Shown: positions 1 to 8,492, counted from the first letter of the stretch. The stretch is 14,000 nucleotides of DNA from Chrysomallon squamiferum (GCA_012295275.1 CM022674.1:14403374-14417373), one strand, 5' to 3'. Made by a program: numbers and translations. Notes: a model not told the origin generated them from the letters alone.

Positions 1-98
1 CACCATTTTGAATATAAAGTAATTTAAGAAACTCAACAACATGACCTTCATGTGCAGCCACAGTAAGAATAGGGTTAGTCCCTTGAAAAGATGTTTGC
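1..98 (-). CDS. MIB2: MIB2-like exon 10: second ankyrin repeat, cut by window edge
   Basis: The acceptor ATTAATGTTTAG precedes G-CAA-ACA, whose first base completes the Gln codon of exon 9. The translation runs [20 protein letters not shown], then [12 protein letters not shown]. This fits an ankyrin repeat (T-P-L-x-x-A-A-x-x-G-H-x-x-x-V-x-x-L-L) and matches the N-x-G-x-T-A-L-Q-V-A-A position of MIB proteins. It runs off the window at base 1. Confidence 0.85.
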
Positions 99-3000
99 CT
101 AAACATTAATTAATACATACTTTCAAAAATCTTTATGTATGCAAATGTCAGTGGTTATTTCCATTATCATCTGATTCTTTGGTGTGTGTGTGTGTGTGAT
201 CTGTAATTTAACTGTATATGACCTTTGATTAAGTAGGTGTATGATATGTGGCTGGTTATGTGGATCTTTTTGCATGAAACATGTATCTGTTTTCATATTT
301 AATTGGTTTTATGTATGAGTGTCAGTTTTGTAGTTTATGTGAATGTTTATGTGTGTGTGTGTTAAGTGTATATCTGTGTGTATGTGTGTGTATTTGTGTG
401 TGTCTCAGTATATTTGTGTGTGTACAACAATGACAAATAAACATTAATACTGTTCTAGTTGTACCACATCAGGATCTTCACTCAGTGCTTGTTGAACAAT
501 GTCTTGTTTTCCAGCAGCAGCTGCATGGATTAATTTTTTCAACAGCAGCTGCGTGTATTAGAACTCTCTGGTGAAGTGAAATGGTTTGTTTCTTTCAAAA
601 CTGACATGCAAGCAAACTTTAAGATAAGTTTCGCACTCAAATATTCATCTGAAAGAAAACAATTTGCAAAATTAAAACAAAGAAATACATACAAAGATAA
701 AAATGCACATACATTATATATATCAGTAAATATGTATAGAAAGTTATATATCAGTATGTATATATGTATCTACACACATAGTATGTATAAATGTATGTAC
801 CTATGTACACCCTTTCATACCTAAGTAGCTATATACTGAGAAGTATGTATGTCATATATAAAAGTATGTATGTATGTATGTATGTTGTACACATGTCTAT
901 ATAGATACACAAAAAGACACAGATGTATCCACACTCATAAATGCACAAACACCTCCCAAAAAATACAAAACAAACAGAAAACAAAACAAGACAAAGAAGT
1001 GACTGACATATAAAACAGTGTTTTCTGTTTAAGTAAAAGCTGTGCTGACATAAAAGAAAAAACACTACAGAATGAAAATATTTTTAGAACAATATCAAAT
1101 ATACAAACATCAAATTATCATCTTCAAAACAACACAAAATATACAACATCAAATTATCAATTTCAAAAAATACTAATCTTAATATCAAATTACCATCGAC
1201 AAAACAATATAAAATATACAACATTAAATTATCATCTTCAAACCAATACAAAATATACAGCATCAAATTATCATCTTGAAAACAACACAAAATATACAAC
1301 ATCAAATTATCATCTTCAAAACAACACAAAATATACAACATCAAATTATCATCTTCAAAACAACACAAAATATACAACATCAAATTATCATCTTCAAAAC
1401 AACACAAAATATACAACATCAAATTATCATCTTCAAAAAATACTAAAATATGTAATATCAAATTACCATCTACAAAACAATATAAAATACACGTCAGTTT
1501 CTCATCTACAAAACAATATAAAATATACAACATAAAATTACCACCAGTAACTTCCTCCTCCTCCTCCTCCTCCTCCTTCTCTTGCTTATTGTCATCATCT
1601 GAAACATCATCCAAATCATCAGCCTCTGGTGCAAGTTCACAGCAAGCAGCATTCAGGTTAAAATATTTGTTTCCAAACTTAACCGCTAAACCTGAATCTT
1701 TGTACAGAGTCTGAACTGTGCCATATTTGCCTAGAATCTAAAAGAATTATACAAAAATAAATTGTGTATTAACCATAAATGTTTTTATGTCAGTAACTTT
1801 ACTTGCTTTTCGGAAACAAAAATAAATGCCATCAGATGACTGATCATAAAAATGGACCTTAAATAAAGACTGAAGAAAACATAGTTGGTATTTGAAACTC
1901 TTTCCAGCACAAAGCTTTTTGTATACTGTAAGTATCATAAATTAAATATTTATTAACATTAGCAATGTTAGAGTTAAATCACTATGAATATCTTAACTTA
2001 CATAAAACCTAACCCATAATTCAATATGTGTAATATTTGTACAGTGCATGTAATTGTGACATCAGTGTAATATTTTAAACTGTAATATTTACTCAATATA
2101 TTTAAAATTGATATTTATACAATATATTTAACAGTGATGTTATTAGCTATCAGTTTGGTAATATATCAAAAACAATAATTAGAAAATAGTGTAATTAATA
2201 TCAGTACAATATATGTAACTGTGATATTTTAAAAATATATTTAACTGTGATATTTGTACAATATACTTAACTGTGAATTTAGTAGAATATATAGTTAATT
2301 GTCATATTTCTATAATATATTTAACTGTTAATTATATAATATAATTTACTGTGATATTAGTATAATGTATTTAACTGATATTTGTACAATATATTTATCT
2401 GTGATATTTGCATAATATATTTGAGTGTGATATTTCTACAGTATATGAAGCTGTGATATTAGTACAGTATATTTAACTGTGATATTTGTACAATATATTT
2501 AACTGATATTTTTACAATATATTTAAGGGTCATATTTGTACACTGTGATATTAATACAATATATTCAATTGAGATATTTGTATAATATATTTAAATGTGA
2601 CATTTTTATAACATATTTATCGGTGATTTTTGTATAGTGTATTTAACAGTGATATCTGTACAATATCTTTAACTGTGATATTGGTACAATATATTTAAAT
2701 AATATTTGTAGAATATATTAAACTCTGATATTACTACAATATATTTGACTGATATTTGTACAGTATATTTAACTGTCATATATGTACAATACATCTGACT
2801 GTGATATTTCTACAATATATTTAATTGTGATTTTTCTACAGTATATTTAATATGATATCTGTACAATATATTTAACTATCTTATTTCTACAAAATATTTA
2901 ACTTATATTTGTATAATACGTTTAGCTATTTTATCTGAATAATATATTTAACTGCTTTATTTGTACAATATATTTAAGTATGATATTTGTGTAATATATT

Positions 3001-4272
3001 TAACTGTGATATTTATATAAAATACTTAAATGTGATATTAGTACAATATGTTCATCTATGATATTTGTATATTTTACTGTTTTATTTGTACAATATACAA
3101 TATTTAACTGATATTTGTGCAATATATTTAACTGTGATATTTATACAATATATCTGGTTTGTACAATATATTTAACTGATATTTGTATAATATATTTAAC
3201 TGTTATATTTGTATAATATTAGTACAATATTTTTAACAGTGATATTATTAGAATATATTTAACTGGTATTTGTGCAATATATCTAACTGTCTGATTTGTA
3301 CAATATATTTAACAGTTATATTTGTATAACATATTTAAATGTGATATTGGTACAATATATTTAATTGATATTTGTGCAATATATTTAACTGTGATATTTG
3401 TATAATATATTTAAATGTGATATTTGTGCAATATATTGATCTGTGATATTTGTGCAATGTATTTAACTGTGATATTTGTGCAATATATTTAACTTTGATA
3501 CTTGTACAATATATTTATGTGTGATATGTCTATAATATATTTAACTGTAATATTAGTACAGTATATTTAACTGTGATATTTGTACAGTATATCTCATCTT
3601 ACCTTTGACATCTCTGAGCACCATCCACCATGTGATTTCTGTAGTTTCTTCACCAGCTTCTCATCTGTCAGCACTTTGACAACATCACCTTCGCTGATGT
3701 CTGGCACCTAGACACAAATTTAACATTCATCCTAAACACTGTTTTCAGATACACACATGTGTTTTTGTTTTATTTTGTGTGTGTGTGTCTATGGGGAGTG
3801 TATGTGGGTGTGGGGATACACTGCTGAATGAATGTATGGATGGATGGATGGACAGGTACACATAACTGTTTGGATGTATAGATTAATGAGAGATAGAAAC
3901 AGTGAAAGTAAGATCAAGAGAATAATGTATATTTATTTATTTTTTAGATGTTCTAATATGAGTAAATGAAATGATTTACCTTCTGCAGTAGTCCAGGGTA
4001 TAAAGTAAACCTGACACCATCAAACTCCACAACAGCATCTTCACTTGGTGTAAAACCTTTTATGACACCCACTTTACCATGACACTAGAATGTACCAGAC
4101 AACAACATATCAGTCATTATGTGTCCATCAATAAATGTGTGTTTGTTTTGTGTGTGTGTAAAGAATATAATGAAGAAATTAAGAAAGATTAAGGTGATTG
4201 GCAGTAAAAACACACACATATATATATCTGCCTAAAGACACATATACACACTGACTTACACGCATGCGCACT

Positions 4273-4324
<52 letters not shown>

Positions 4325-5350
4325 AGAATATTTCCATAAAAGGAAACTCTAACTTACTTTAATCATGTTTTTTGACCAAGAGCCAAGTTGTTTTTGCTCT
4401 TTCTCAAACTGATCAGCCGACATATTTATAAAAGCTTTGTCGTTTTCATTGAAAATTACATTAAAATGTTCAGACTCTTTCCCTGAAATGACCAAATAAT
4501 CTTTAAGCCAAAAGAAATTAGGAAGAAAATGTACTATCAATTTTATTTTTTTGTTTTTAGTTTTATTCTTTTTCTTTCTTTTTTATTATTATTATTATTT
4601 TTATTTATTTATTTATTTATTTTTTATTTTTTTTTTTTTTGTAATGATAAAAGTAACTTAGTAAGTTTTCATAATTATCTCTAAAGCCTATATCTATTTA
4701 AAATATTCATTAATTTTAGAATTATTAGCTATAAATTTGGTAATATATTAACAACAATAATTAGAAAATAATGTAATTAATATTATTCTTTCATAAAAGT
4801 TTAATTACTTTAATAAGTAAAATAAATAAATCAATGAGTAAGTAAACAAAATTTACCCATATCAGGCAGATGATCTTTGTAATAATAAAAGCCTGGAGTA
4901 TTATCTACAGTTCTGACATCCACCTTTCCATCTGCGCCGACTCTGCACAGACTTGTGTTTCCATTCTCCCATTTCACTTTAACTACGTCACGAGCAGACG
5001 ACGGGCTGGAACTTTCTAGTGAACGTATTTTACCGCGTTTACCAGCTTCACCTGGGAGACAGACAGTTTCTTGTTTAATTAAAAAAATAATAACAAATAA
5101 ATAAAACTCATATAATTTTGTTTATCTTCTGAACGAATAATAATAATAATAATAAATAAATAACGACAATTATAATAATAATTTAATAAATATAAATAAA
5201 ACTATTTACTGTATCGACTGTCGTCCCAGCGTATACCGCGAACAACCGTTGCCCCAGGAAACAATCCTATTAACGGATTTCTCTGAGATAAAGATCTCTT
5301 CATCACGGGGACACTAAAATGGAATAGAGCCAGATTTTGATTACTATTGT

Positions 5351-5385
<35 letters not shown>

Positions 5386-6174
5386 ATTGTTGTTTTTACT
5401 TGACACCAAAAGTAAAACGAAAAACTTAAAAATAATGTGACATATGTGTACTTTTCTCTTGCCTATAAAAATAAATTTATTACAATACAGAGACTTTCAC
5501 AGTGAAATTTAATTGGTACTATTTATTGCATTGAGAGAACGCGCCTTTGCCTACCCTTCGCAATAAGGTCTGTCAAAACGTAGGAACTCGTGAGTTACGT
5601 CATGATTATTCGATGCGTAACAAACTGGGCACAGATTATAGTCTTCACATTGTTTACATTTAAACCTCATTCCAAATATGCCACGTTTTTTACACCAGCT
5701 GCAGTCCACTTTGGTATGTCGAATGCCTACAGAGAAACACAATTCTGATTTAAGTAAATAAATATAAATAAAATGTGTGGCGGGACATTCTTTTATTTCA
5801 ATATAATATAATATAATAATAATAATAATATAATATATATATATATGTATATATACATATGTACGTATGTGTGTGTGTTATATATGTGTATGTATGTCTT
5901 TCAAGCACAAACACTATAATACAATGTTATCTAAATTAAAGTAATATAAAAATATACATAAATTTATAAACGTACCCACTGGCGCATTATCGAAAATTTT
6001 CAATTCATATTTGCCGCCTTTCCCAATACTACAGGTAGACTGGTTTCCATTGTCCCATACTACTTCCGCCGACTGGTCTTCGTTCATACATGTAACTGTT
6101 CCCAAGTGACCTTCACCTCCGTCTTCATTCCCATGATTCCAGTGTACAGCACGCACTACACGCAACCCGGCCAT
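1..6174 (-). CDS. MIB2: MIB2-like E3 ubiquitin ligase gene, multi-exon, 3' part outside the window
   Basis: Joined exons (minus strand): 6174-5976, 5726-5555, 5313-5210, 5051-4857, 4482-4358, 4084-3980, 3707-3603, 1737-1552 (or 1542), 548-451 and 98-1. All have GT donors and AG acceptors, and the phases match at every junction, giving about 462 codons. Domain order is MIB/HERC2 (residues 2-66), ZZ zinc finger (67-120), a second, degenerate MIB/HERC2 (about 140-209), a FYYYKDHLP segment (213-221), MIB repeat modules (225-370), an acidic linker, then ankyrin repeats from about 398. This is the Mind bomb order. The FYY-KDHLP-G-K segment and the following MIB repeats resemble MIB2 more than MIB1. 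Known family role: a cytosolic/endosomal E3 ligase that ubiquitinates Notch ligands such as Delta and promotes their endocytosis. The catalytic C-terminal RINGs would lie beyond position 1, so ligase activity is inferred from the family. An in-frame upstream ATG at 6255 is an alternative start; I prefer 6174 because MAGLRVV begins the domain directly. Confidence 0.88.
99..450. other. Intron 9 of the MIB2-like gene, with TG microsatellites
   Basis: AT-rich intron between the two ankyrin exons. It contains (TG)n runs near 182-198 and 350-425 on the plus strand. I see no other structure. Confidence 0.8.
451..548 (-). CDS. MIB2: MIB2-like exon 9: first ankyrin repeat (acceptor uncertain)
   Basis: Residues 398-430 contain [20 protein letters not shown], then SEDPDVVQ, the two helices of the first ankyrin repeat of Mind bomb proteins. 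The donor CA|GTATTA leaves phase 2, which exon 10 completes. The 5' edge is ambiguous. An acceptor at ACACGCAG gives 548 (phase 0) and pairs with the 1552 donor. One at CCATGCAG gives 520 (phase 1) and pairs with the 1542 donor but loses LLLKKLIH. The best-looking acceptor (CATTTCACTTCACCAG, just upstream near 570) would lead into a shifted frame because of a 28-bp duplication. Confidence 0.75.
506..561 (-). repeat. 28-bp imperfect tandem duplication at the 5' edge of the first ankyrin exon
   Basis: On the gene strand, TAATACACGCAGCTGCTG (in 534-561) is followed directly by a related TAATCCATGCAGCTGCTG (in 506-533). The two 28-base copies differ at about six positions. Both copies could encode LIHAAA, but they are in different frames because 28 is not a multiple of three. 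Confidence 0.8.
1104..1545 (-). repeat. 39-bp minisatellite in intron 8, in frame with exon 8
   Basis: About eleven units, mostly 39 bp with two shorter ones. Each full unit translates on the gene strand as a version of [13 protein letters not shown]. Four central units (about 1264-1419) are nearly identical and the outer ones are diverged. Thirteen codons per unit keeps the exon 8 frame open until a TAA at 1084-1086. No MIB protein is known to me to contain such a sequence, so I read this as intronic. The rest of the intron (552-1103) is AT-rich with TATG/TGTA runs and nothing recognisable. Confidence 0.85.
1552..1737 (-). CDS. MIB2: MIB2-like exon 8: end of MIB repeat module 2 and acidic linker
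   Basis: The acceptor ATTCTTTTAG precedes [23 protein letters not shown] and AACCELAP, the SH3-like half of MIB module 2. An acidic tail follows ([10 protein letters not shown], then KQEK and eight Glu from a GAG/GAA run at 1553-1577). Two donors are possible: GAA|GTTACT at 1552/1551 (phase 0) or GGTG|GTAATT at 1542/1541 (phase 1, better consensus). The choice depends on the acceptor used for exon 9. The frame stays open without a stop through the 39-bp minisatellite to 1084. Confidence 0.82.
2030..3597. repeat. AT-rich minisatellite of about 26-bp period filling intron 7
   Basis: The plus-strand unit is TATTTAACTG followed by TGATATTTGTACAATA, with many substitutions and small indels. It repeats for about 1.5 kb, on the order of 55-60 units. 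Copies are diverged throughout, so this is not a freshly expanded array. It stops about 10 bases inside the splice donor of exon 7. Confidence 0.9.
2140..2201 (+). repeat. Dispersed 62-bp intronic repeat, copy 1
   Basis: It begins TTATTAGCTAT and ends TAATTAATAT. It matches 4722-4783 in the same orientation with about five differences in 62 bases. It lies embedded in the 26-bp minisatellite, interrupting its period. Confidence 0.8.
3603..3707 (-). CDS. MIB2: MIB2-like exon 7: first half of MIB repeat module 2
   Basis: Another phase 0-0 exon of exactly 35 codons (301-335): [15 protein letters not shown], then [21 protein letters not shown], the HGGW motif and the trailing M are typical of MIB repeats. 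The acceptor is TTTGTGTCTAG and the donor AAG|GTAAGA. The AT-rich minisatellite starts within about 10 bases of this donor. Confidence 0.92.
3980..4084 (-). CDS. MIB2: MIB2-like exon 6: second half of MIB repeat module 1
   Basis: This phase 0-0 exon of exactly 35 codons (266-300) encodes [11 protein letters not shown], then [18 protein letters not shown]. It is the SH3-like half of a MIB repeat (GKVGxV ... V.F.G..WT..P..L). The acceptor is GGTACATTCTAG and the donor AAG|GTAAAT. The flanking 3708-3979 intron holds TG and ATGG microsatellites and nothing else recognisable. Confidence 0.9.
4085..4357. repeat. Intron 5 with a (CA)n microsatellite
   Basis: The intron contains a (CA)n run of about 45 bases at 4276-4320 on the plus strand, after CGCATGCGCACTCACG, and a shorter TATATA tract near 4216. 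Nothing else is recognisable. Confidence 0.85.
4358..4482 (-). CDS. MIB2: MIB2-like exon 5: first half of MIB repeat module 1
   Basis: The acceptor TTGGTCATTTCAG completes the split glycine codon, giving DMG-KESEHF. Residues 225-265 run through [20 protein letters not shown], which corresponds to the L-x-Q-x-x-x-G-W-x-x-x-M pattern of MIB repeats, with S in the place of the usual second Gly before the Trp. Donor AAA|GTAAGT, phase 0. Confidence 0.87.
4483..4856. other. Intron 4, T-rich and AT-rich
   Basis: It has a T-rich low-complexity tract at about 4541-4640 (TTA and TTTA runs) and the second copy of the 62-bp repeat. No exon is expected here, because flanking codons join in phase. Confidence 0.75.
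4722..4783 (+). repeat. Dispersed 62-bp intronic repeat, copy 2
   Basis: Second copy of the element at 2140-2201, about 92% identical by eye, in intron 4 of the same gene. No terminal inverted repeats or target duplications are obvious. It may be a fragment of a short non-autonomous element. Confidence 0.8.
4857..5051 (-). CDS. MIB2: MIB2-like exon 4: rest of second MIB/HERC2 domain and linker
   Basis: A strong acceptor (CTGTCTGTCTCCCAG) precedes the exon. It carries [17 protein letters not shown] and [10 protein letters not shown], typical of the second half of a MIB/HERC2 domain, then [13 protein letters not shown]. The last segment is the linker that follows the second MIB/HERC2 domain in MIB2 and is the best single indication of the MIB2 subtype. 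Donor G|GTAAAT, phase 1. Confidence 0.9.
5210..5313 (-). CDS. MIB2: MIB2-like exon 3: start of second MIB/HERC2 domain
   Basis: The acceptor ATTCCATTTTAG leads into residues 125-158. The stretch [12 protein letters not shown] matches the opening of a MIB/HERC2 domain. The usual DGGEG loop after the Trp does not appear; the chain goes on as DSRYS-EAGKRGK across the next junction. The donor is A|GTAAAT, phase 1. Confidence 0.85.
5350..5385 (+). repeat. (TAG)n trinucleotide repeat in intron 2
   Basis: About eleven TAG units in the 5314-5554 intron between the ZZ exon and the second MIB/HERC2 exon. A (TAA)n tract at 5137-5160 lies in the next intron. Confidence 0.85.
5555..5726 (-). CDS. MIB2: MIB2-like exon 2: ZZ-type zinc finger
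   Basis: The acceptor TTTCTCTGTAG precedes GC-ATT-CGA, which completes the glycine codon split by exon 1 and gives [13 protein letters not shown]. The zinc ligands are visible: C75-x2-C78, C90-x2-C93, C99-x2-C102 and H108-x3-H112, the standard ZZ arrangement. In MIB proteins the ZZ finger sits between the two MIB/HERC2 domains, as here. The exon ends FDRPYCEG with donor GTAGGC, phase 2. Confidence 0.92.
5727..5975. repeat. Intron 1, AT dinucleotide and TATA-rich low complexity
   Basis: The first intron of the MIB2-like gene holds ATA/TAA runs and an AT/TATG tract at about 5800-5895. No other signal is visible. Confidence 0.75.
5976..6174 (-). CDS. MIB2: MIB2-like exon 1: first MIB/HERC2 domain
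   Basis: The exon encodes residues 1-66 plus one base of codon 67. It begins [12 protein letters not shown] and contains the family hallmark [12 protein letters not shown], then VVWDNGNQS and the closing FDNAPVG. It is a complete MIB/HERC2 domain, which in Mind bomb proteins contributes to binding the cytoplasmic tails of Notch ligands. The donor reads GTGG followed by GTACGT. The frame stays open upstream to another ATG at 6255 (MICQSECKSG...), but that extension has no recognisable domain and may be 5' UTR. Confidence 0.9.
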
Positions 6175-6663
6175 TGTTGTTTTTGTTCTTTTTTTTCCTC
6201 CTCTAACGCAAAATTTTGGACACGTGCCAGACTTACATTCAGACTGACATATCACATATCCGCCCAGCTATCACGTTAAACAGAATTGTCATGTATGAAT
6301 GATTACTTCAAGTTTGCAAATGTGTATATTCTGTATATATGTCTGTATGTATTGTGTATGTATGTGTGAGTATGTGTCTGTATTTATATGTGTGTGTGTG
6401 TCAGATTTTATATGTGTATAGTATATATGTTTTTGTGTTTTGTGTAGGTAGGCATTGAGATATGTAGAAAATTTGGTAGGTGTCTGTATATTTGTAGGTG
6501 TGTTTGCGTGCATGTATAAATATATGAACTAGTGATAGTAACAGTAGTAGTGCTAGTGCCAATAGCAGTACCATTAGTAGTAGTAGTAGTAGTAATAGTA
6601 GACGTATTGCTAACAGTAGTAATAAAAGCAGGCAATGTAGTAGTTGTAGTAATAGTAGTAGTA

Positions 6664-6706
<43 letters not shown>

Positions 6707-6945
6707 TAGTGTTGTTGTTGTTGTTGTAGTAGTAGTAGTAGTAGTAGTAGATGTGTTGTCTATTTACGTGCAAAGATTAATTGTAAAGAAATCTTCGTAA
6801 TCCTTTTCCCGCTGGTGAATATAAAAGCATTAAAATAAAATAAAACAAACAACAACAATGTTAGTAAATCTTATTTACAATTACTATGAAGTTACATTTT
6901 CTCTAAAATAGTAAGAAGATGAAATATAAAAGTTAAAATACGTAC
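6175..6945. other. Upstream region of the MIB2-like gene: TG-rich and TAG repeats
   Basis: The 80 bases just upstream of the ATG have mixed composition and could be 5' UTR or an N-terminal extension to the ATG at 6255. From 6300 to 6520 the plus strand is TG/TATG-rich. From about 6535 to 6752 it is an imperfect (TAG)n array with GTT and GCA variants. The rest to 6945 is AT-rich. I see no convincing core promoter. Confidence 0.6.
6535..6752 (+). repeat. Imperfect (TAG)n trinucleotide array
   Basis: About 215 bases of TAG units with interspersed TGC, CAG, GTT and GTA variants; the purest run is at about 6658-6705. Its translations are poly-Tyr or poly-Thr type and not evidence of coding. Confidence 0.85.
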
Positions 6946-7042
6946 CCGATGTTCTTCCTCCTGCTGAGTGACTTGTGAATGTCGTCAACGGCGAGAGGGA
7001 CAGATCCAGAAACGTTGTAGACGGGTGTGTTGATGAATACAT
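6946..7042 (-). CDS. Candidate alternative first exon (or 5' UTR exon) of the MIB2-like gene
   Basis: In otherwise AT-rich DNA, this stretch is GC- and CpG-enriched and ends at ATCGG|GTACGT. That donor hexamer is the same as in exon 1, and the stretch leaves the same phase (one base). An ATG at 7042 opens 32 codons beginning MYSSTHPSTTFLDL and ending SAGGRTS. Spliced to exon 2 it would give ...[12 protein letters not shown], a protein starting at the ZZ finger without the first MIB/HERC2 domain. It could equally be a non-coding 5' exon spliced just upstream of the 6174 ATG, though I see no good acceptor there. The translation is Ser/Thr-rich and unrecognised. Confidence 0.35.
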
Positions 7043-7126
7043 GAAACCAGAAAAATTCAACACATATATAAAAAAATAAACCTTAAAAATAAATATAAAA
7101 TAACACGTACATTAATGCTCTCTATC

Positions 7127-7176
<50 letters not shown>
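7127..7176 (+). repeat. (AAT)n microsatellite
   Basis: About sixteen uninterrupted AAT units in an AT-rich stretch (7043-7195) that otherwise shows nothing. Confidence 0.9.
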
Positions 7177-7180
<4 letters not shown>

Positions 7181-7195
7181 CTGAAATAAGGTAAT

Positions 7196-7271
7196 ACAGA
7201 GAGAATAACATGATCAAACTCGCTGAGTAAACATAAAGAAAGCAGACACGATATTACCTGACAGAAACAAC
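7196..7271 (+). repeat. 76-bp direct repeat, copy 1, leading into satellite monomers
   Basis: It starts ACAGAGAGAATAACATGATC and matches 7644-7719 with three differences in 76 bases, at a spacing of exactly 448 bp. Immediately after it, from 7272, come two to three degenerate monomers of the main satellite (CAGAACAAACAC...), fading out by about 7375. Confidence 0.9.
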
Positions 7272-7375
7272 CAGAACAAACACAAATATACAACACACTC
7301 ATACAGAACAAACACAGATACATCTAAACACACCAACAAAACAAACACAGATACATCATTGGACAACTCATTCAT

Positions 7376-7643
7376 TCATACAGAAATACTCCATTATACA
7401 CACCCCACCCTGTCACCTATCCCGACTGTGAGTCTACGTGTTGTTTGTCACTGGTGGAATGTGTCCGCCTATTCAAGTCTATTCCTGACTAACTAGTAAA
7501 TTCTTCCTTATTTCGGTTTCGAAAATTGTTTGTTTGCCCCCAATCAAACGTCATTTCTTACGTGAATTTCTTAACATATACTGGTACCTCTTGTCTGAAG
7601 ATATGTTGAAGCAATTTCTATTCTATGTTTATTAACTCTAACA
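7376..7643. other. Unique sequence between the two 76-bp repeats
   Basis: About 270 bp of non-repetitive, mixed-composition DNA including GTGTCCGCCTATTCAAG and TTGCCCCCAATCAAACG. There is no long open frame and no domain I recognise. It could be upstream regulatory DNA or a piece of an old element. Confidence 0.5.
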
Positions 7644-7719
7644 ACAGAGAGAATAACATGATCAAACTCGCTGAGTAAACAAAAAGAAAGCAGGCACGAT
7701 ATTACCTGACAGAAACGAC
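7644..7719 (+). repeat. 76-bp direct repeat, copy 2, at the edge of the main satellite
   Basis: Second copy of the 7196-7271 segment. It ends GACAGAAACGAC and passes without a break into the satellite monomer CAGAACAAACACAAATACAT at 7720. Both copies have on the minus strand GTCAG|GTAATA, a donor-like sequence, but no exon could be supported. Confidence 0.9.
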
Positions 7720-8492
7720 CAGAACAAACACAAATACATCTAAACACACTCATACAGAACAGACACAGACATCTAAACACACACATACAGAACAAACACA
7801 GACATCTAAACACACTCATACAGAACAGACAAAAAGACATCTAAACATACTCATACAGAACAGACACAAATACACAACAACACACTTACAGAACAAACAC
7901 AAATACACAACACACTCTTACAGAACAATCACAAACACACAACACACTCATACAGAACAAACACAAATACATCTAAACACAACACACTCATACAGAACAA
8001 ACAAATACACAACACACTCTTACAGAACAATCACAAACACACAACAACACACTCTTACAGAACAGACAAAAAGACATCTAAACACACTCGTACAGAACAG
8101 ACTCAAATACACAACAACACTCTTACAGAACAAACACAAATACATCTAAACACACTCATACAGAACAAACACAAAGACATCTAAACACACTCATACAGAA
8201 CAAACACAAAGACATCTAAACACACTCATACAGAACAAACACAAAGACATCTAAACACACTCATACAGAACAGACACAAAGATCTAAACATACTCATACA
8301 GAACAGACACAGACATCTAAACACACTCATACAGAACAAACACAGATACATCTATACACACTCATACAGAACAGACAAAAAGACATCTAAACATACTCAT
8401 ATAGAACAAACACAGATACATCTATACACAACAACACACTCATACAGAACAAACACAAATACATTTAAACATAACAACACACTCATATAGAA

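Larger units (their letters stand above)
1738..3602. other. Intron 7 of the MIB2-like gene
   Basis: This 1.87-kb intron splits MIB module 2 between the two halves (MSK | ILGKYG). About 290 bp next to exon 8 (1738-2029) is unique AT-rich sequence. The rest is the roughly 26-bp minisatellite. No missing exon is expected, because the flanking protein segments join directly in phase 0. Confidence 0.8.

Noticed and set aside
576-1065. Short open frames on both strands (576-824 plus, 829-1065 minus)
   Set aside because: They lie in the intron between exons 9 and 8 and are made of TATG/TGTA low complexity. There is no domain.
1747-1938. 63-codon minus-strand frame next to exon 8
   Set aside because: It lies in intron 7, has no family match, and exons 7 and 8 join directly (MSK | ILGKYG) as expected for a MIB repeat.
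6289-6773. Minus-strand frames giving Tyr-, Thr- and His-rich products
   Set aside because: They are translations of the TG-rich and (TAG)n repeats upstream of the MIB2-like gene.
7126-7323. Minus-strand frame with a poly-Tyr start region
   Set aside because: It is produced by the (AAT)n microsatellite and the 76-bp repeat. The duplicated copy at 7644 does not preserve a comparable product.
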